A stretch of DNA of 64,000 nt from JBGSUZ01 sp964404895 (GCA_964404895.1 CAYOLV010000005.1:62001-126000); one strand, 5' to 3'. Counted from the stretch's first letter, positions 41,128 through 49,325 are shown. A program made the numbers and translations. Notes: generated by a model from the letters alone, not told the origin.

Positions 41128-43869
41128 ATGTTTCACAGTTTAGCCACCGATCCTCAAAGTATATACTACAGCTGCATTCATCAATATAAGAAATTCTTTT
41201 TTGACTCAAATTTTGGCATGCTCATTGTACATAGAGATAAAATCGTCAATGCTAATCCTTTTATGGTAAAGGCGCTGGAGTGTAATTCTCCAAACGTCCT
41301 ATTGGGTCGCCCAATCCACCAGTTTATGAGCGAACCCATTGCAGCTTCTCTAACAAAACAGACCTATTCCTGGTTTACCGAATTAGGGAATACCTTAACG
41401 TTTGAAACTCTTACCATTCGTATTAGTGGCGATGATGATTTTTACACCGCATTTCTGATTGGAAAAGAAGATAAAAACAGCAGTTATTTATCTAGTCTCG
41501 CCAAACAATTGGCCCTCATTTTCCAAGACGGCTACCGCCCTGCATTGCTATTCGATTCAAAAGACCCTAGAACCCAACAGTTGATAGCACACAATCCTTC
41601 AGCTGAACATTTTTTTGACCTAGGTTCTGATAAGCCGTTCTCTACTGCCGAAATTGTCCACGAAAAGGATTATGACGGCTACATCCATTACAGCAACTTT
41701 ATTCATGAGAATGGTTCTTCACAGTATCCATTCCAGTTGAAACACCCGCACTACACTTCCCAAGGCTTGATGGTACAAAATTTTTCATTGACGAAAGAAA
41801 GTGATTCTAGAGTTTTGACATTGTTTACCGACCAGTTGTCTCATTATGCATTAGACGCTAAGACTCGGTTTAATTATAAGAAATTAGAGGACTACTTCAA
41901 CGTAACCCCTCACGCCATGGCCATCGTTGACAAAAACATGATTGTGCGTGAAATCAACTTAGGATTCATACATCAGTTCAAATACAACGACGAAGAGATT
42001 ATCGGCAAGCCAATCAACGCTGTATTGTCTAGCCCTGCTGACGGACAATGTTTATTAGGTGATCACGCTGAGAAAATTTGTGAGTTGGTCGACCGCTATG
42101 GGAACAAAAGCGCCATGCGGATTCATGATATTCCCTTGTATTTAGAAGATGAATTCGTCGGAAATTACTTGTTGTTTTCTGAAGCTTGTATGCCCATCGC
42201 CTTGGACATTAAGCAACTAAAAGACGACTTGTTCGTTTTAACCCCTGAACATATTTTGTTATTAGATGAAGATTTTGAGGTGACCTGGAGTAACCTCCAT
42301 TATGTGCCTTACTCGAATTTTTATAAAAACGCCAATCTTTCTAAATCATTTGGACAACACGTCACTAAGGCTTCGTTGAATACTTATGTAGAAATGGTTG
42401 CTTCATTAAGAAGTGGCGACGCCCAGTGGTATGGACAACTCTGGCTTTATGATTTGGATCATCGAAAAAGATTTTGCAATGTGTCCATTAGCCAAATGCA
42501 AACTGAGTCTGGCGACATTCATTATATAGCCGTGCTCAGCCATTATAAGAAGAACATCGAAGCAAAGGAATTGCTGTCCTTCTTGGCTTACCAGGACCCT
42601 ACCTTTAATCTTCCAAATCATGTTTATACTGAATATCTGCTTGAAAATTTAATCGCCAGCTCTAGTACTACGCACCACAAACTTTCTGTGATTGGCATTC
42701 GACTTTTCCAAAGTGACAGCCACTACCCTGGAGAGTTGAAGCACGAGGTCTATCAAACTGCAGTGACCAGTCTTTCCACCCTTTTCGGCAGTGATATTCA
42801 GATCAGTTTGACGGAAAAGCAGGATCTTTTACTGGTTCACAGTAACATTCGCAGCAAACGCAATGCTGTTCAAACCCTGATGTTGATTCAGAAGGAACTG
42901 ATTCAGTCCTTGGAATCTCATGGAATTGATTTTGAAAATTGTTGCTGCCTCGGATATGCTCAGTACCCTCACGACGGAAAAGGTGTAAATCAGTTGCTCG
43001 CACATTTAGATCAGTCATTAGAGAGCAAAACCGCTTCTGCAGAACTCCTTCGCCAGTATGAAGCACAGCGCAAAGCTCCTGCCAACCGCGAGGGCATGGT
43101 TCTAAGATACTTGAGAGAAGGTCTCCACAAAGGGGAATTCTATATTGTGTACCAGCCTTTGATTGATCTGAAAACTAAGAAAGTTGTGGGTCTGGAAACC
43201 CTGCTCCGTTGGAAAAATGAAAATGTGGGCAATTTGCCACCTAAGGACTTCATCCCACTTGCAGAGAAAAGCAATGCTATTGTAAAGTTGGGTTATTTTG
43301 TCATTGGAGAGACGGTTAGAAAGCTTTATAAATTGAGAAATGAAGGCTACGACTTGACCAGTTCCATCAACATCAGCATTAAACAGCTGGAAGCAAAGGA
43401 TTTCTCAGAACAAATTCTACGGGTTCTCACCGACTACGAACTTCCTGCCTCAGCCCTGCAGTTCGAAATTACAGAGTCTATCAGCGCCTCCAGCCACCCC
43501 AACGTAATGGCTAACATTATTACTTTGGCAGACTTTGGCATTGTCTTTAACATAGACGATTTTGGGACTGGTTATTCTTCTTTAAAGCAATTGCAGTCTT
43601 TAAAGGTAAAGGGATTAAAAATTGACCGTTCTTTAATACAGGATATTGTTGAGAACGCTGGGGATCAAACTTTGGTAAAAGCCCTTTCCGCCATGGCTAA
43701 AAATGCGGGTCTTAAACTGATTGCAGAGGGCGTTGAAAATCAAGAACAACTTGAAATTCTTGAAGCTATTGGATTTGAAGAGGCACAAGGTTTCTTGTTT
43801 AGCGTTCCTTTAGGGGATCAAGATCTGGATCAATTTATAAAAGAGAACGATTCTCAATTATTCTCATAA
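41128..43869 (+). CDS. PAS - degenerate GGDEF - EAL c-di-GMP phosphodiesterase
   Basis: Cytoplasmic protein of 913 residues without membrane segments. It has several PAS-like sensor regions (about 15-120, 260-360, 370-470), a degenerate GGDEF remnant (about 475-640, AYQDPTFNLPNHVYTEYLL, no GGDEF loop) and a C-terminal EAL domain. The EAL domain has key residues for c-di-GMP hydrolysis: VGLETLLRW (E at about 690), SINISIKQL, FEITES, IDDFGTGYSS (about 809), LKIDRS, AEGVEN and AQGFLFS. The ATG at 41128 follows TTGGAGG. A single-gene unit. It probably lowers c-di-GMP in response to an unknown PAS ligand and would oppose any cyclase feeding the exopolysaccharide locus. Confidence 0.93.
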   Translation: MFHSLATDPQSIYYSCIHQYKKFFFDSNFGMLIVHRDKIVNANPFMVKALECNSPNVLLGRPIHQFMSEPIAASLTKQTYSWFTELGNTLTFETLTIRISGDDDFYTAFLIGKEDKNSSYLSSLAKQLALIFQDGYRPALLFDSKDPRTQQLIAHNPSAEHFFDLGSDKPFSTAEIVHEKDYDGYIHYSNFIHENGSSQYPFQLKHPHYTSQGLMVQNFSLTKESDSRVLTLFTDQLSHYALDAKTRFNYKKLEDYFNVTPHAMAIVDKNMIVREINLGFIHQFKYNDEEIIGKPINAVLSSPADGQCLLGDHAEKICELVDRYGNKSAMRIHDIPLYLEDEFVGNYLLFSEACMPIALDIKQLKDDLFVLTPEHILLLDEDFEVTWSNLHYVPYSNFYKNANLSKSFGQHVTKASLNTYVEMVASLRSGDAQWYGQLWLYDLDHRKRFCNVSISQMQTESGDIHYIAVLSHYKKNIEAKELLSFLAYQDPTFNLPNHVYTEYLLENLIASSSTTHHKLSVIGIRLFQSDSHYPGELKHEVYQTAVTSLSTLFGSDIQISLTEKQDLLLVHSNIRSKRNAVQTLMLIQKELIQSLESHGIDFENCCCLGYAQYPHDGKGVNQLLAHLDQSLESKTASAELLRQYEAQRKAPANREGMVLRYLREGLHKGEFYIVYQPLIDLKTKKVVGLETLLRWKNENVGNLPPKDFIPLAEKSNAIVKLGYFVIGETVRKLYKLRNEGYDLTSSINISIKQLEAKDFSEQILRVLTDYELPASALQFEITESISASSHPNVMANIITLADFGIVFNIDDFGTGYSSLKQLQSLKVKGLKIDRSLIQDIVENAGDQTLVKALSAMAKNAGLKLIAEGVENQEQLEILEAIGFEEAQGFLFSVPLGDQDLDQFIKENDSQLFS

Positions 43870-43890
43870 TGAAATGATTACAAATAAGTA

Positions 43891-43919
43891 TTGACTTTTC
43901 TTTTACGATTTATTATTAT
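43891..43919 (+). promoter_or_regulatory. Sigma-A promoter of the rubrerythrin gene
   Basis: TTGACT (43891-43896), 17-base spacer, TATTAT (43914-43919). The TTATTATTATAG around the -10 box only loosely recalls a PerR site and is not claimed as one. Confidence 0.88.
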
Positions 43920-43970
43920 AGTACTTGAGATTAAAACATAATTGTATTTATATCAAACCGGAGGATACTT

Positions 43971-44519
43971 ATGAAAAAATATGTTTGCATGATTTGCGGT
44001 TACACTCACGAAGGCGATGAAGCTCCTGATTTTTGCCCACAATGTAGAGCACCAAAAGAAAAGTTCATTCTCAACGATTCAACTAAAAGAGTATGGGCTG
44101 ACCAACATTTCGTAGGCGGCGCTAAAGGCGTTGACCCTGAGATTCTTGAAGGTCTTCGTCAGAACTTTATGGGCGAGTGTACAGAAGTCGGTATGTATTT
44201 GGCAATGAGCCGTCAAGCAGACCGCGAAGGCTACCCAGAAGTTGCTGAAGCTTACAAGCGTATCGCTTTTGAAGAAGCTGAACACGCGGCTAAATTTGCA
44301 GAACTTCTCGGCGAAGTGCTTACAGACTCTACAGAAAAGAACCTTTCAATGAGAGCTGACGCTGAACAAGGCGCAACAATGGGTAAACTTGACCTTGCTA
44401 AGAAAGCTAAAGCCCTTAACTTAGATGCGATTCATGACACTGTGCATGAAATGTGTAAGGACGAAGCGAGACACGGTTCTGCTTTTGAAGGGTTGTTGAA
44501 TAGATACTTTGGTAAGTAG
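43971..44519 (+). CDS. Reverse rubrerythrin (rubredoxin domain first), NADH peroxidase type
   Basis: Detoxifies hydrogen peroxide (and lowers O2 toxicity) using electrons from NADH via partner reductases. The 182 residues begin with a rubredoxin-type Fe(Cys)4 domain: C6, C9 (CMICG) and C22, C25 (FCPQC). The four-helix diiron domain follows, with ECTEVGMYLAM, AFEEAEHAAKF and DEARHGSAF supplying the carboxylate and histidine ligands. In classical rubrerythrin the order is opposite, hence 'reverse'. AGGAG precedes the start, with a strong promoter upstream and a strong terminator downstream, so it is monocistronic and probably well expressed. Typical of obligate anaerobes. Confidence 0.95.
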   Translation: MKKYVCMICGYTHEGDEAPDFCPQCRAPKEKFILNDSTKRVWADQHFVGGAKGVDPEILEGLRQNFMGECTEVGMYLAMSRQADREGYPEVAEAYKRIAFEEAEHAAKFAELLGEVLTDSTEKNLSMRADAEQGATMGKLDLAKKAKALNLDAIHDTVHEMCKDEARHGSAFEGLLNRYFGK

Positions 44520-44529
44520 TTCTTAAATG

Positions 44530-44563
44530 GATTTTAATGATTTTAATGATTTTAATAAAAAAG
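44530..44563 (+). repeat. GATTTTAAT triplet repeat before terminator (left copy)
   Basis: Three tandem copies of the 9-base unit GATTTTAAT (44530-44556) followed by AAAAAAGG. A closely similar sequence (two units then AAAAAAG) stands at 46086-46110, on the other side of the phosphoesterase gene; both directly precede a terminator stem. Confidence 0.7.
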
Positions 44564-44610
44564 GAGCTGTTACAAATCTAGAAATCTAGAGGAGTAACAG
44601 CTCCTTTTAT
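44557..44610 (+). terminator. Terminator of the rubrerythrin gene
   Basis: AAAGGAGCTGTTAC pairs with GTAACAGCTCCTTTT across a loop containing a repeated TCTAGA; A and T runs on both sides. Confidence 0.92.
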
Positions 44611-44628
44611 TTATAATTCTAGTACTAT

Positions 44629-44667
44629 TTTCATTTAGGTTTCATTTAGATTTATTTAGGGTACGAT
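44629..44667 (+). promoter_or_regulatory. Pho-box-like 11-base direct repeats and -10 of the phosphoesterase gene
   Basis: TTTCATTTAGG (44629-44639), TTTCATTTAGA (44640-44650) and TTTATTTAGGG (44651-44661) repeat with an exact 11-base period, followed by a possible -10 TACGAT (44662-44667). PhoB/PhoP operators are 11-base direct repeats of TGTCAT-like hexamers with AT-rich spacers, so this could be a phosphate-starvation operator. No PhoB homologue is certain in the window. Confidence 0.5.
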
Positions 44668-44708
44668 GTCACTATTGAAATAAACAAAAGAATACAGGAG
44701 GAGGAAAT

Positions 44709-46019
44709 ATGAAAAAAGCGCTTACAGCAACAACATTAACCTGCCTTTTGCTCACATTTTTTTTGGCAATAGGTACTTTCGCATCAACTACTGCCATTAA
44801 GCAGGCTCCAAATCCACTTTGGAAGGCAGGAACTACCCGTAACAAAATTGTTTGCATCAGCGACCTTCATCTTGGCGTGAACGACAAAATTTCTCAGGAT
44901 ACCGTAAACCGACCTTATCTTATTGACTTCATAAATCGAATTGGACAAACGAAAGACATACGAGAACTTGTTATTACTGGCGATTTTCTTGACGAGTGGA
45001 TATTGCCTTTAAACTATCCTGTTGCCACCGGTTCACAAGCGTATTATCAGCAATGTATCACCAACAATCAAAGTGTAATAGATGCGTTAAACGGCTTATC
45101 AAATAAAGGTGTCAAACTTGTATATGTTTTAGGAAACCACGACATGACTCTTGTGGCTAACACATTGAAACAGGCTATACCAAAAATTACATTTGTTGGC
45201 GACAACGGCATGGGTTTCTACATAACAGGCGACCGCAAAGAAATAGCTATAGAACACGGTCACCGCTATGATGTTTACTCAGCTCCTGATACAGTTGATA
45301 ACAGAGATGTATCAAGCAGCAGTATTTTACCACCTGGATATTTTTACGCTCGATTAGGTACAAGTTGGTTCTTACAAGGTACGCCAACTATTAACAAAAT
45401 GATTCCCGAGCTTACTACGGCTCCTAGCGCGACCAATACGGACCAATATGGCGCATATTTATACAGTGTATTTTGGAATAACAACATGAACACATTTACA
45501 AATATTGAACGATTTGACGACAAGGTATTTTACCTTAACAATTATGGCTTTAATGCCAAGTTATCAGAGGCAGATATTTTACCTGTATTGCAATCTGATG
45601 GCACTATTAATGCACCAACACTTTTCAAAAATTTCCAAAACTCTTGGGAACAAATACAAACAAATAATGGCGTAAGAGTACCTACTACCTTTATTCAAGT
45701 AGCCTCAGCAGCACTAAATGGCGCTACTGCCTCTACTCAATATTTTCCAAAACAAGAATCCATTCAATACGATGGTCAAGGTATTGAGACAGTCGTTTTT
45801 GGTCACACACACGTTCCACTAGTTGAAAAATTTAAAAACGGTATAACTGTTTTAAATGATGGCTCTTGGGTTGACACTCGCACTGGAAATACTAACTTAA
45901 CAAGAACTTTTGTTGTTATAACAACAGGTAAAAAGGATAGTTGCACTTTATACCAATACCAAAAAGACGCATCACTTACCAATGTAACGAAACAACTTAC
46001 GATGCCAGCCGATAACTAA
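44709..46019 (+). CDS. Secreted calcineurin-like metallophosphoesterase
   Basis: Exported phosphoesterase of 436 residues. Signal peptide: MKKALTATT, hydrophobic stretch to about 24, cleavage probably after TFA. Metal-binding motifs of the calcineurin superfamily are in order: SDLHLG (51-56), TGDFLDEW (about 90), LGNHDMT (about 145), IEHGHRYD (about 180) and FGHTHVP (about 360). This predicts a dinuclear metal centre cleaving phosphomono- or diesters outside the membrane. GGAGGAGG stands just upstream of the ATG. The 11-base repeats in the promoter suggest phosphate control. Flanking copies of the GATTTTAAT repeat and the AT-rich codon choice differ somewhat from neighbours and could indicate acquisition by transfer. 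Confidence 0.9.
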   Translation: MKKALTATTLTCLLLTFFLAIGTFASTTAIKQAPNPLWKAGTTRNKIVCISDLHLGVNDKISQDTVNRPYLIDFINRIGQTKDIRELVITGDFLDEWILPLNYPVATGSQAYYQQCITNNQSVIDALNGLSNKGVKLVYVLGNHDMTLVANTLKQAIPKITFVGDNGMGFYITGDRKEIAIEHGHRYDVYSAPDTVDNRDVSSSSILPPGYFYARLGTSWFLQGTPTINKMIPELTTAPSATNTDQYGAYLYSVFWNNNMNTFTNIERFDDKVFYLNNYGFNAKLSEADILPVLQSDGTINAPTLFKNFQNSWEQIQTNNGVRVPTTFIQVASAALNGATASTQYFPKQESIQYDGQGIETVVFGHTHVPLVEKFKNGITVLNDGSWVDTRTGNTNLTRTFVVITTGKKDSCTLYQYQKDASLTNVTKQLTMPADN

Positions 46020-46085
46020 CATCAAGTGTTGCTTATAAGCCAACTATAATAATAGGGTAATTCAGATATGATGATAGTCGGTGTT

Positions 46086-46110
46086 GATTTTAATGATTTC
46101 AATAAAAAAG
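46086..46110 (+). repeat. GATTTTAAT repeat before terminator (right copy)
   Basis: GATTTTAAT then GATTTCAAT followed by AAAAAAG; partner of the repeat at 44530-44563. The two bracket the phosphoesterase gene as direct repeats about 1.55 kb apart. Confidence 0.65.
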
Positions 46111-46144
46111 CGGATATGTAGGCAAAACTACATATCCGCTTTTA
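46104..46144 (+). terminator. Bidirectional terminator after the phosphoesterase gene
   Basis: AAGCGGATATGTAG pairs with CTACATATCCGCTT around a GCAAAA loop, flanked by A and T runs; it can serve the phosphoesterase gene and the convergent gene ending at 46159. Confidence 0.92.
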
Positions 46145-46158
46145 CATTTTTGGAAATT

Positions 46159-46608
46159 TTACAAAGGCTTATAAGTTCCGACTTCACTTTCCGTACGAGA
46201 ACTTTTATGAAAAGTAAGTGCCTCAATTAAATCAAGTTTATCAACTGTTTTATCTTTCAGTTTTATATTAACATAGTGATCAATCGTCGCATCCGCCGTC
46301 TCATTTGTCACACAGGTTAGTCGGCAATAATCAGCATCGAGTTTATTTGAACTGTTGTAAATAAACCCCCTTATGAACTTACTCCTCTGACCAGAAATTT
46401 CTAAATATCCAAATGCAATTGCATTGTCGCTTCCCATAGGAATAACCGTGGCATTGATTTTGAGTGTTGGTGGCAACTGTCTGTTCTGAACATTCTGAGT
46501 GGTTAGGACAAAGTTTTTGTCAATTGTAATTCGATTGCTATATCCATGAATAAATGCGATATTAATAATGAGAACAATTGAAATGATGATCATTTTATTT
46601 TTTGACAT
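46159..46608 (-). CDS. Small exported or membrane-anchored protein (149 aa)
   Basis: Unrecognised protein. The ATG at 46608 (MSKNKMIIIS) is preferred because GAGGTGATG precedes it; a GTG and an ATG just upstream lie in or against that site. Residues about 6-23 are hydrophobic (MIIISIVLIINIAFI), a signal or anchor. The remainder is polar and probably beta-rich (TLKINATVIPMG, IAFGYLEISG, ATIDHYVNIKLKDKTVDK). Two cysteines close together (YCRLTC) could form a disulfide outside the cell. It is monocistronic and shares a terminator with the phosphoesterase gene. No function can be given. Confidence 0.65.
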   Translation of the reverse strand: MSKNKMIIISIVLIINIAFIHGYSNRITIDKNFVLTTQNVQNRQLPPTLKINATVIPMGSDNAIAFGYLEISGQRSKFIRGFIYNSSNKLDADYCRLTCVTNETADATIDHYVNIKLKDKTVDKLDLIEALTFHKSSRTESEVGTYKPL

Positions 46609-46742
46609 ATTCATCACCTCGTGAATAGTTTGTTATCTAGCGAATTCTATTAAGATTTTATGGTTTTAATACCACAATAACACAATTAATTGCAAAATCC
46701 TTTAAGAAGAATTTACGCCATACTTTTAAGGAGGTCTCCCAC

Positions 46743-47045
46743 ATGACCATCATCATCGACTCCCAAGTTTTAAACTACTTAAATCAAATGTATTGTCACA
46801 CCCTAACCCTCTATCCCAACAAGCCCCAAAGCTGCTGAGGGCTTCACCCCATTGAAATTCTGGCAGGTTGCCGGGAACCTAAAGACAAGACTCCTTTTAT
46901 TCAATACGACTACGCCGAAGCACAATTACACCTCTGGATCGATGCGTCCATTGAACCAGAATCGTACCGCCAGATTCACTTAAGCCTTTCCAAAATCGGC
47001 TCTGATTTACCTGATAGAGAAATATCAATTTCCGTTGAAAAATAG
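46743..47045 (+). CDS. HesB-like selenoprotein with Cys-Sec motif (in-frame UGA)
   Basis: A gene of 101 codons that ordinary ORF calling splits. AAGGAGGT lies seven bases before the ATG at 46743. The frame runs MTIIIDSQVLNYLNQ to ISISVEK with a TAG stop at 47043-47045, interrupted only by TGA at 46836-46838, directly after a cysteine codon (PQSC-U-GLHP, Sec32). A hairpin 20-26 bases downstream fits a bacterial SECIS. Cys-Cys or Cys-Sec at this place is the mark of the small HesB-like 'CC/Se motif' (seleno)protein family known in Clostridia. The relative at 952-1254 has the same length and layout but no Cys or Sec. Function is unknown, presumably redox. A Fur-controlled flavodoxin gene and a DUF3793 gene follow. 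The alternative, a nonsense-mutated pseudogene, is less likely because the frame, ribosome site and hairpin are all intact. Confidence 0.85.
46839..46877 (+). promoter_or_regulatory. Candidate bacterial SECIS element
   Basis: Downstream of the TGA, TTCTGGC (46858-46864) pairs with GCCGGGA (46870-46876), leaving the apical loop AGGTT. Bacterial SECIS loops typically contain a GGU and sit about 16-37 bases after UGA; here the loop begins 26 bases after it. A GGG/CCC mini-stem also occurs directly after the UGA. Confidence 0.7.
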
Positions 47046-47087
47046 CCTTTTCTCAAAATTCCCATCAAACCCCCAAAGATTTTTGCA

Positions 47088-47147
47088 TTGACCCTTTCTC
47101 GTTTTCGTGATAATTTTATATTATAAATGATAATAATTATCATTATC
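47088..47147 (+). promoter_or_regulatory. Promoter and Fur box of the flavodoxin gene
   Basis: TTGACC (47088-47093) and TAATTT (47111-47116) are 17 bases apart. Downstream, GATAATAATTATCATTATC at 47129-47147 matches the classic 19-base Fur box in 17 positions, placed over the likely transcription start. This predicts repression by iron-loaded Fur and induction under iron limitation. The transcript leader of about 110 bases contains nothing else noticeable. Confidence 0.85.
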
Positions 47148-47246
47148 ACAATTTAACGAAATACCCTAACACCCTTACCGTTTACGTTTTAGCCAAGCAC
47201 ACCTAACCTTTCACCGTATCACATTTAACAAAGATCGGAGGCTCAC

Positions 47247-47669
47247 ATGAGTTTACACATTATTTACTGGTCTGCCACTGGCAACACAGAAGCCATGGCC
47301 AACGCTCTTGGGGCAAGCACTAAAGCCCTTGGCGCAGATGTCAAAATTTATCCCGTACACGAAGCGAATGTTTTAGAACTGGAAAAAGCAACCGCCATCG
47401 CCTTAGGATGTCCCGCAATGGGAGCTGAAGTTTTAGAAGAAACGGAAATGGAACCCTTTGTGGAATCCCTTAAAAACTTCAACTGGGCTGGCAAAAAATT
47501 AGCACTCTTTGGCTCTTATGATTGGGGCGATGGAGAGTGGATGCGCAACTGGGAAACTCAAATGTCTGACTTTGGCGCTACCTTAGTGGCAGACGGAGTC
47601 ATGGCTCACAATGAGCCTGACGAAGCTGTCCTGAAAGCCCTTGAGGCACTGGCAAAACAATTAGTATAG
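47247..47669 (+). CDS. Short-chain flavodoxin
   Basis: FMN-binding electron carrier of 140 residues replacing ferredoxin when iron is scarce. The phosphate-binding loop is IIYWSATGNTEAMA (about 5-18), and the isoalloxazine contacts fit ALGCPAMGAE (about 50-60) and FGSYDWGDGEWM (about 88-99), as in clostridial flavodoxins. GGAGG precedes the ATG. The Fur box upstream and the closely following DUF3793 gene (10 bases) form an iron-regulated unit. It could accept electrons from the PFOR encoded at 4373-7906. Confidence 0.95.
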   Translation: MSLHIIYWSATGNTEAMANALGASTKALGADVKIYPVHEANVLELEKATAIALGCPAMGAEVLEETEMEPFVESLKNFNWAGKKLALFGSYDWGDGEWMRNWETQMSDFGATLVADGVMAHNEPDEAVLKALEALAKQLV

Positions 47670-47679
47670 GAGAAACCCC

Positions 47680-48276
47680 ATGGAAAATAAACGTTCAAGA
47701 CTATTGGAACTCTATCACCATCAAAACAACTGCAACGATGCAGACTATCTCTTCAGCACGATTTTATTCCATACCGCCCCTGTGATTCACAGCAATAAGC
47801 CTGCAGTCCTGTTGACTTTTGCCACCAATCAGAGAAATTTGAAGGCCATTTGGGATCAAAATCGCCAAAACTTTCCTTATGGGGTTCAGCTGAAGTTTTA
47901 TGAGATTTCAAAAAGTGATAGCCATACTTGCGTTCTTTTCTATGATGAATCTGCCTTAACGGAAATAATCATGCAGCCCGATATCTTGTCTTTTCTAGCC
48001 TCTGAAGGTTATGAAAAACGAACTCGTCTCACAGATATTCTGGCGACCCTTAGAAATCACAGCCATGGCTGCTGCCCTCATGAAGTGGGCATCTTCTTAG
48101 GTTACCCTCTGGAAGATGTCCTTGGCTTCATTGCCAATGGCGGTAAGAATTGCTTAACTTGTGGCTATTGGAAAGTTTATGCCAATGTGGAAGCAAAGCA
48201 AAATCTTTTTGAAGCCTATGACAAGAGCCGCATTCAAGTGATCGAAGATCTCATTAAGGATAAATCCCTTACCTGA
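47680..48276 (+). CDS. DUF3793-type protein co-transcribed with flavodoxin
   Basis: Cytoplasmic protein of 198 residues. The C-terminal signature CCPHEVGIFLGYPLEDVLGF (about 127-146), followed by NGGKNCLTCGYWKVYANVEAK, marks the DUF3793 family. Cysteine pairs (CC at about 127, CLTC at about 157) could bind a metal or cluster. AGGAGA supports the start ten bases after the flavodoxin gene. The family commonly sits near flavodoxins in Clostridia (from general knowledge). Its place behind a Fur box suggests a role in iron-limitation redox adaptation. Function is undescribed. Confidence 0.85.
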   Translation: MENKRSRLLELYHHQNNCNDADYLFSTILFHTAPVIHSNKPAVLLTFATNQRNLKAIWDQNRQNFPYGVQLKFYEISKSDSHTCVLFYDESALTEIIMQPDILSFLASEGYEKRTRLTDILATLRNHSHGCCPHEVGIFLGYPLEDVLGFIANGGKNCLTCGYWKVYANVEAKQNLFEAYDKSRIQVIEDLIKDKSLT

Positions 48277-48397
48277 CACCCTTTTGTAACCGTTCCTATA
48301 CAAGTTTGAAATGTTTTATCTGTATACTCAAGTGTATAAGAGTGAATTCGCTCAAATCTTTGAGTCCAACTATAAAAACATTTCAGGAGGGAACCCC

Positions 48398-49249
48398 ATG
48401 AACACATTTGCTAAAAAATTTCTCGCCCTTGTTACAATCACCGCTATTGGTATTTCAAGCATAAGCTTGCCTCAAACGAGCTTCGCTTCAAGCGAGCTTA
48501 AAGTTGGTGACGTCTTTAAAATGACTGGCATCAGTGCAGGAAAGAGCCCTTTCATCCTACAAGTTCTTAAGTCCGATTTGAACAAAGATAAGAAAACAGA
48601 AACCATATACCTCGTCGGTAACAAAGTAGATAAAAATTCTTTGTATTATGATCAAGTCACTTATGTGATCAAGGACGGCAAAACAGGGAAAAATTTGGTC
48701 AAGGTTCTCAAAGACTCTCAAAACTTCAATCTTGGCGGTTATGAACCTAGAATTACCCTCACGGACCTTAACGCTGACGGTCAGACTGACTTGTTGCTTA
48801 GTGCGCCAACAGGGGGTAGCGGTGGTTATATCAGCTATGATCTGTCTACAATGAAAAACGGCAAACTGGTTTCATTTTTAGCTGATAAAGATATGAAAGG
48901 TATTGATATCGCTGGTAAATTTTTAGACGATTATAAAGCCCAGCTCACTTCTAAAATCCTCAATAAAACTTGGAGTATTGACCTCTCTAGCTCTAAGGAA
49001 GTCTATCAGGACATTCTATACAATAAGGACGGCAAGCTCATCGGAGCAGGCGATCCTTATGCAGGCATGATTACAAATTTTGAAATTGTAGACTTGTACG
49101 GTAAAAAAATGCTCAAAGGCTACCAAGAAATTAAAGGCACTTGTGAAGCTGACACCCTTGCAACCATAGTCTTATACATGGTTTACGAAAAAAATGAGTG
49201 GCATCTTGTAAGCGTTGAACAGATCACTTCTCTCAAAAATTTTGAATAA
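48398..49249 (+). CDS. Secreted VCBS/FG-GAP-like protein, paralog of 3370-4212
   Basis: Exported protein of 283 residues with a signal peptide (MNTFAKKF, hydrophobic to about 21, cleavage likely after SFA). The mature part has calcium-loop-like aspartate motifs (SDLNKDKKTE, LTDLNADGQTD) and GYEPRITLTD leading into APTGGSGGYISY. The same GYEPxI..LTD...TGGSGGYxSY core is in the protein at 3370-4212. AGGAGG nine bases before the ATG at 48398 fixes the start; the open frame upstream to 48311 overlaps the promoter region. Monocistronic, ending in a strong terminator. Function unknown; the paralog is tied to a two-component system. Confidence 0.8.
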   Translation: MNTFAKKFLALVTITAIGISSISLPQTSFASSELKVGDVFKMTGISAGKSPFILQVLKSDLNKDKKTETIYLVGNKVDKNSLYYDQVTYVIKDGKTGKNLVKVLKDSQNFNLGGYEPRITLTDLNADGQTDLLLSAPTGGSGGYISYDLSTMKNGKLVSFLADKDMKGIDIAGKFLDDYKAQLTSKILNKTWSIDLSSSKEVYQDILYNKDGKLIGAGDPYAGMITNFEIVDLYGKKMLKGYQEIKGTCEADTLATIVLYMVYEKNEWHLVSVEQITSLKNFE

Positions 49250-49262
49250 ATAAACCCCGCTG

Positions 49263-49325
49263 ACCTTAGAAGTCTTGATCAATCTTCCCTCCCACAGGGT
49301 GTTCAAGACTTCTAAGGTTTTTTTA
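49263..49325 (+). terminator. Terminator of the second VCBS-like gene
   Basis: ACCTTAGAAGTCTTG (49263-49277) pairs perfectly with CAAGACTTCTAAGGT (49304-49318), followed by TTTTTTT. Confidence 0.95.

Noticed and set aside
43908..43925. PerR box at the rubrerythrin promoter
   Set aside because: TTATTATTATAGTA lacks the required symmetry of TTATAATNATTATAA; the resemblance is due to AT-richness.
46743..46838. Short 31-residue protein ending at the TGA, or a pseudogene
   Set aside because: The frame continues for 68 more sense codons, the TGA follows Cys at the family's Cys/Sec place, and a SECIS-like hairpin is in range.
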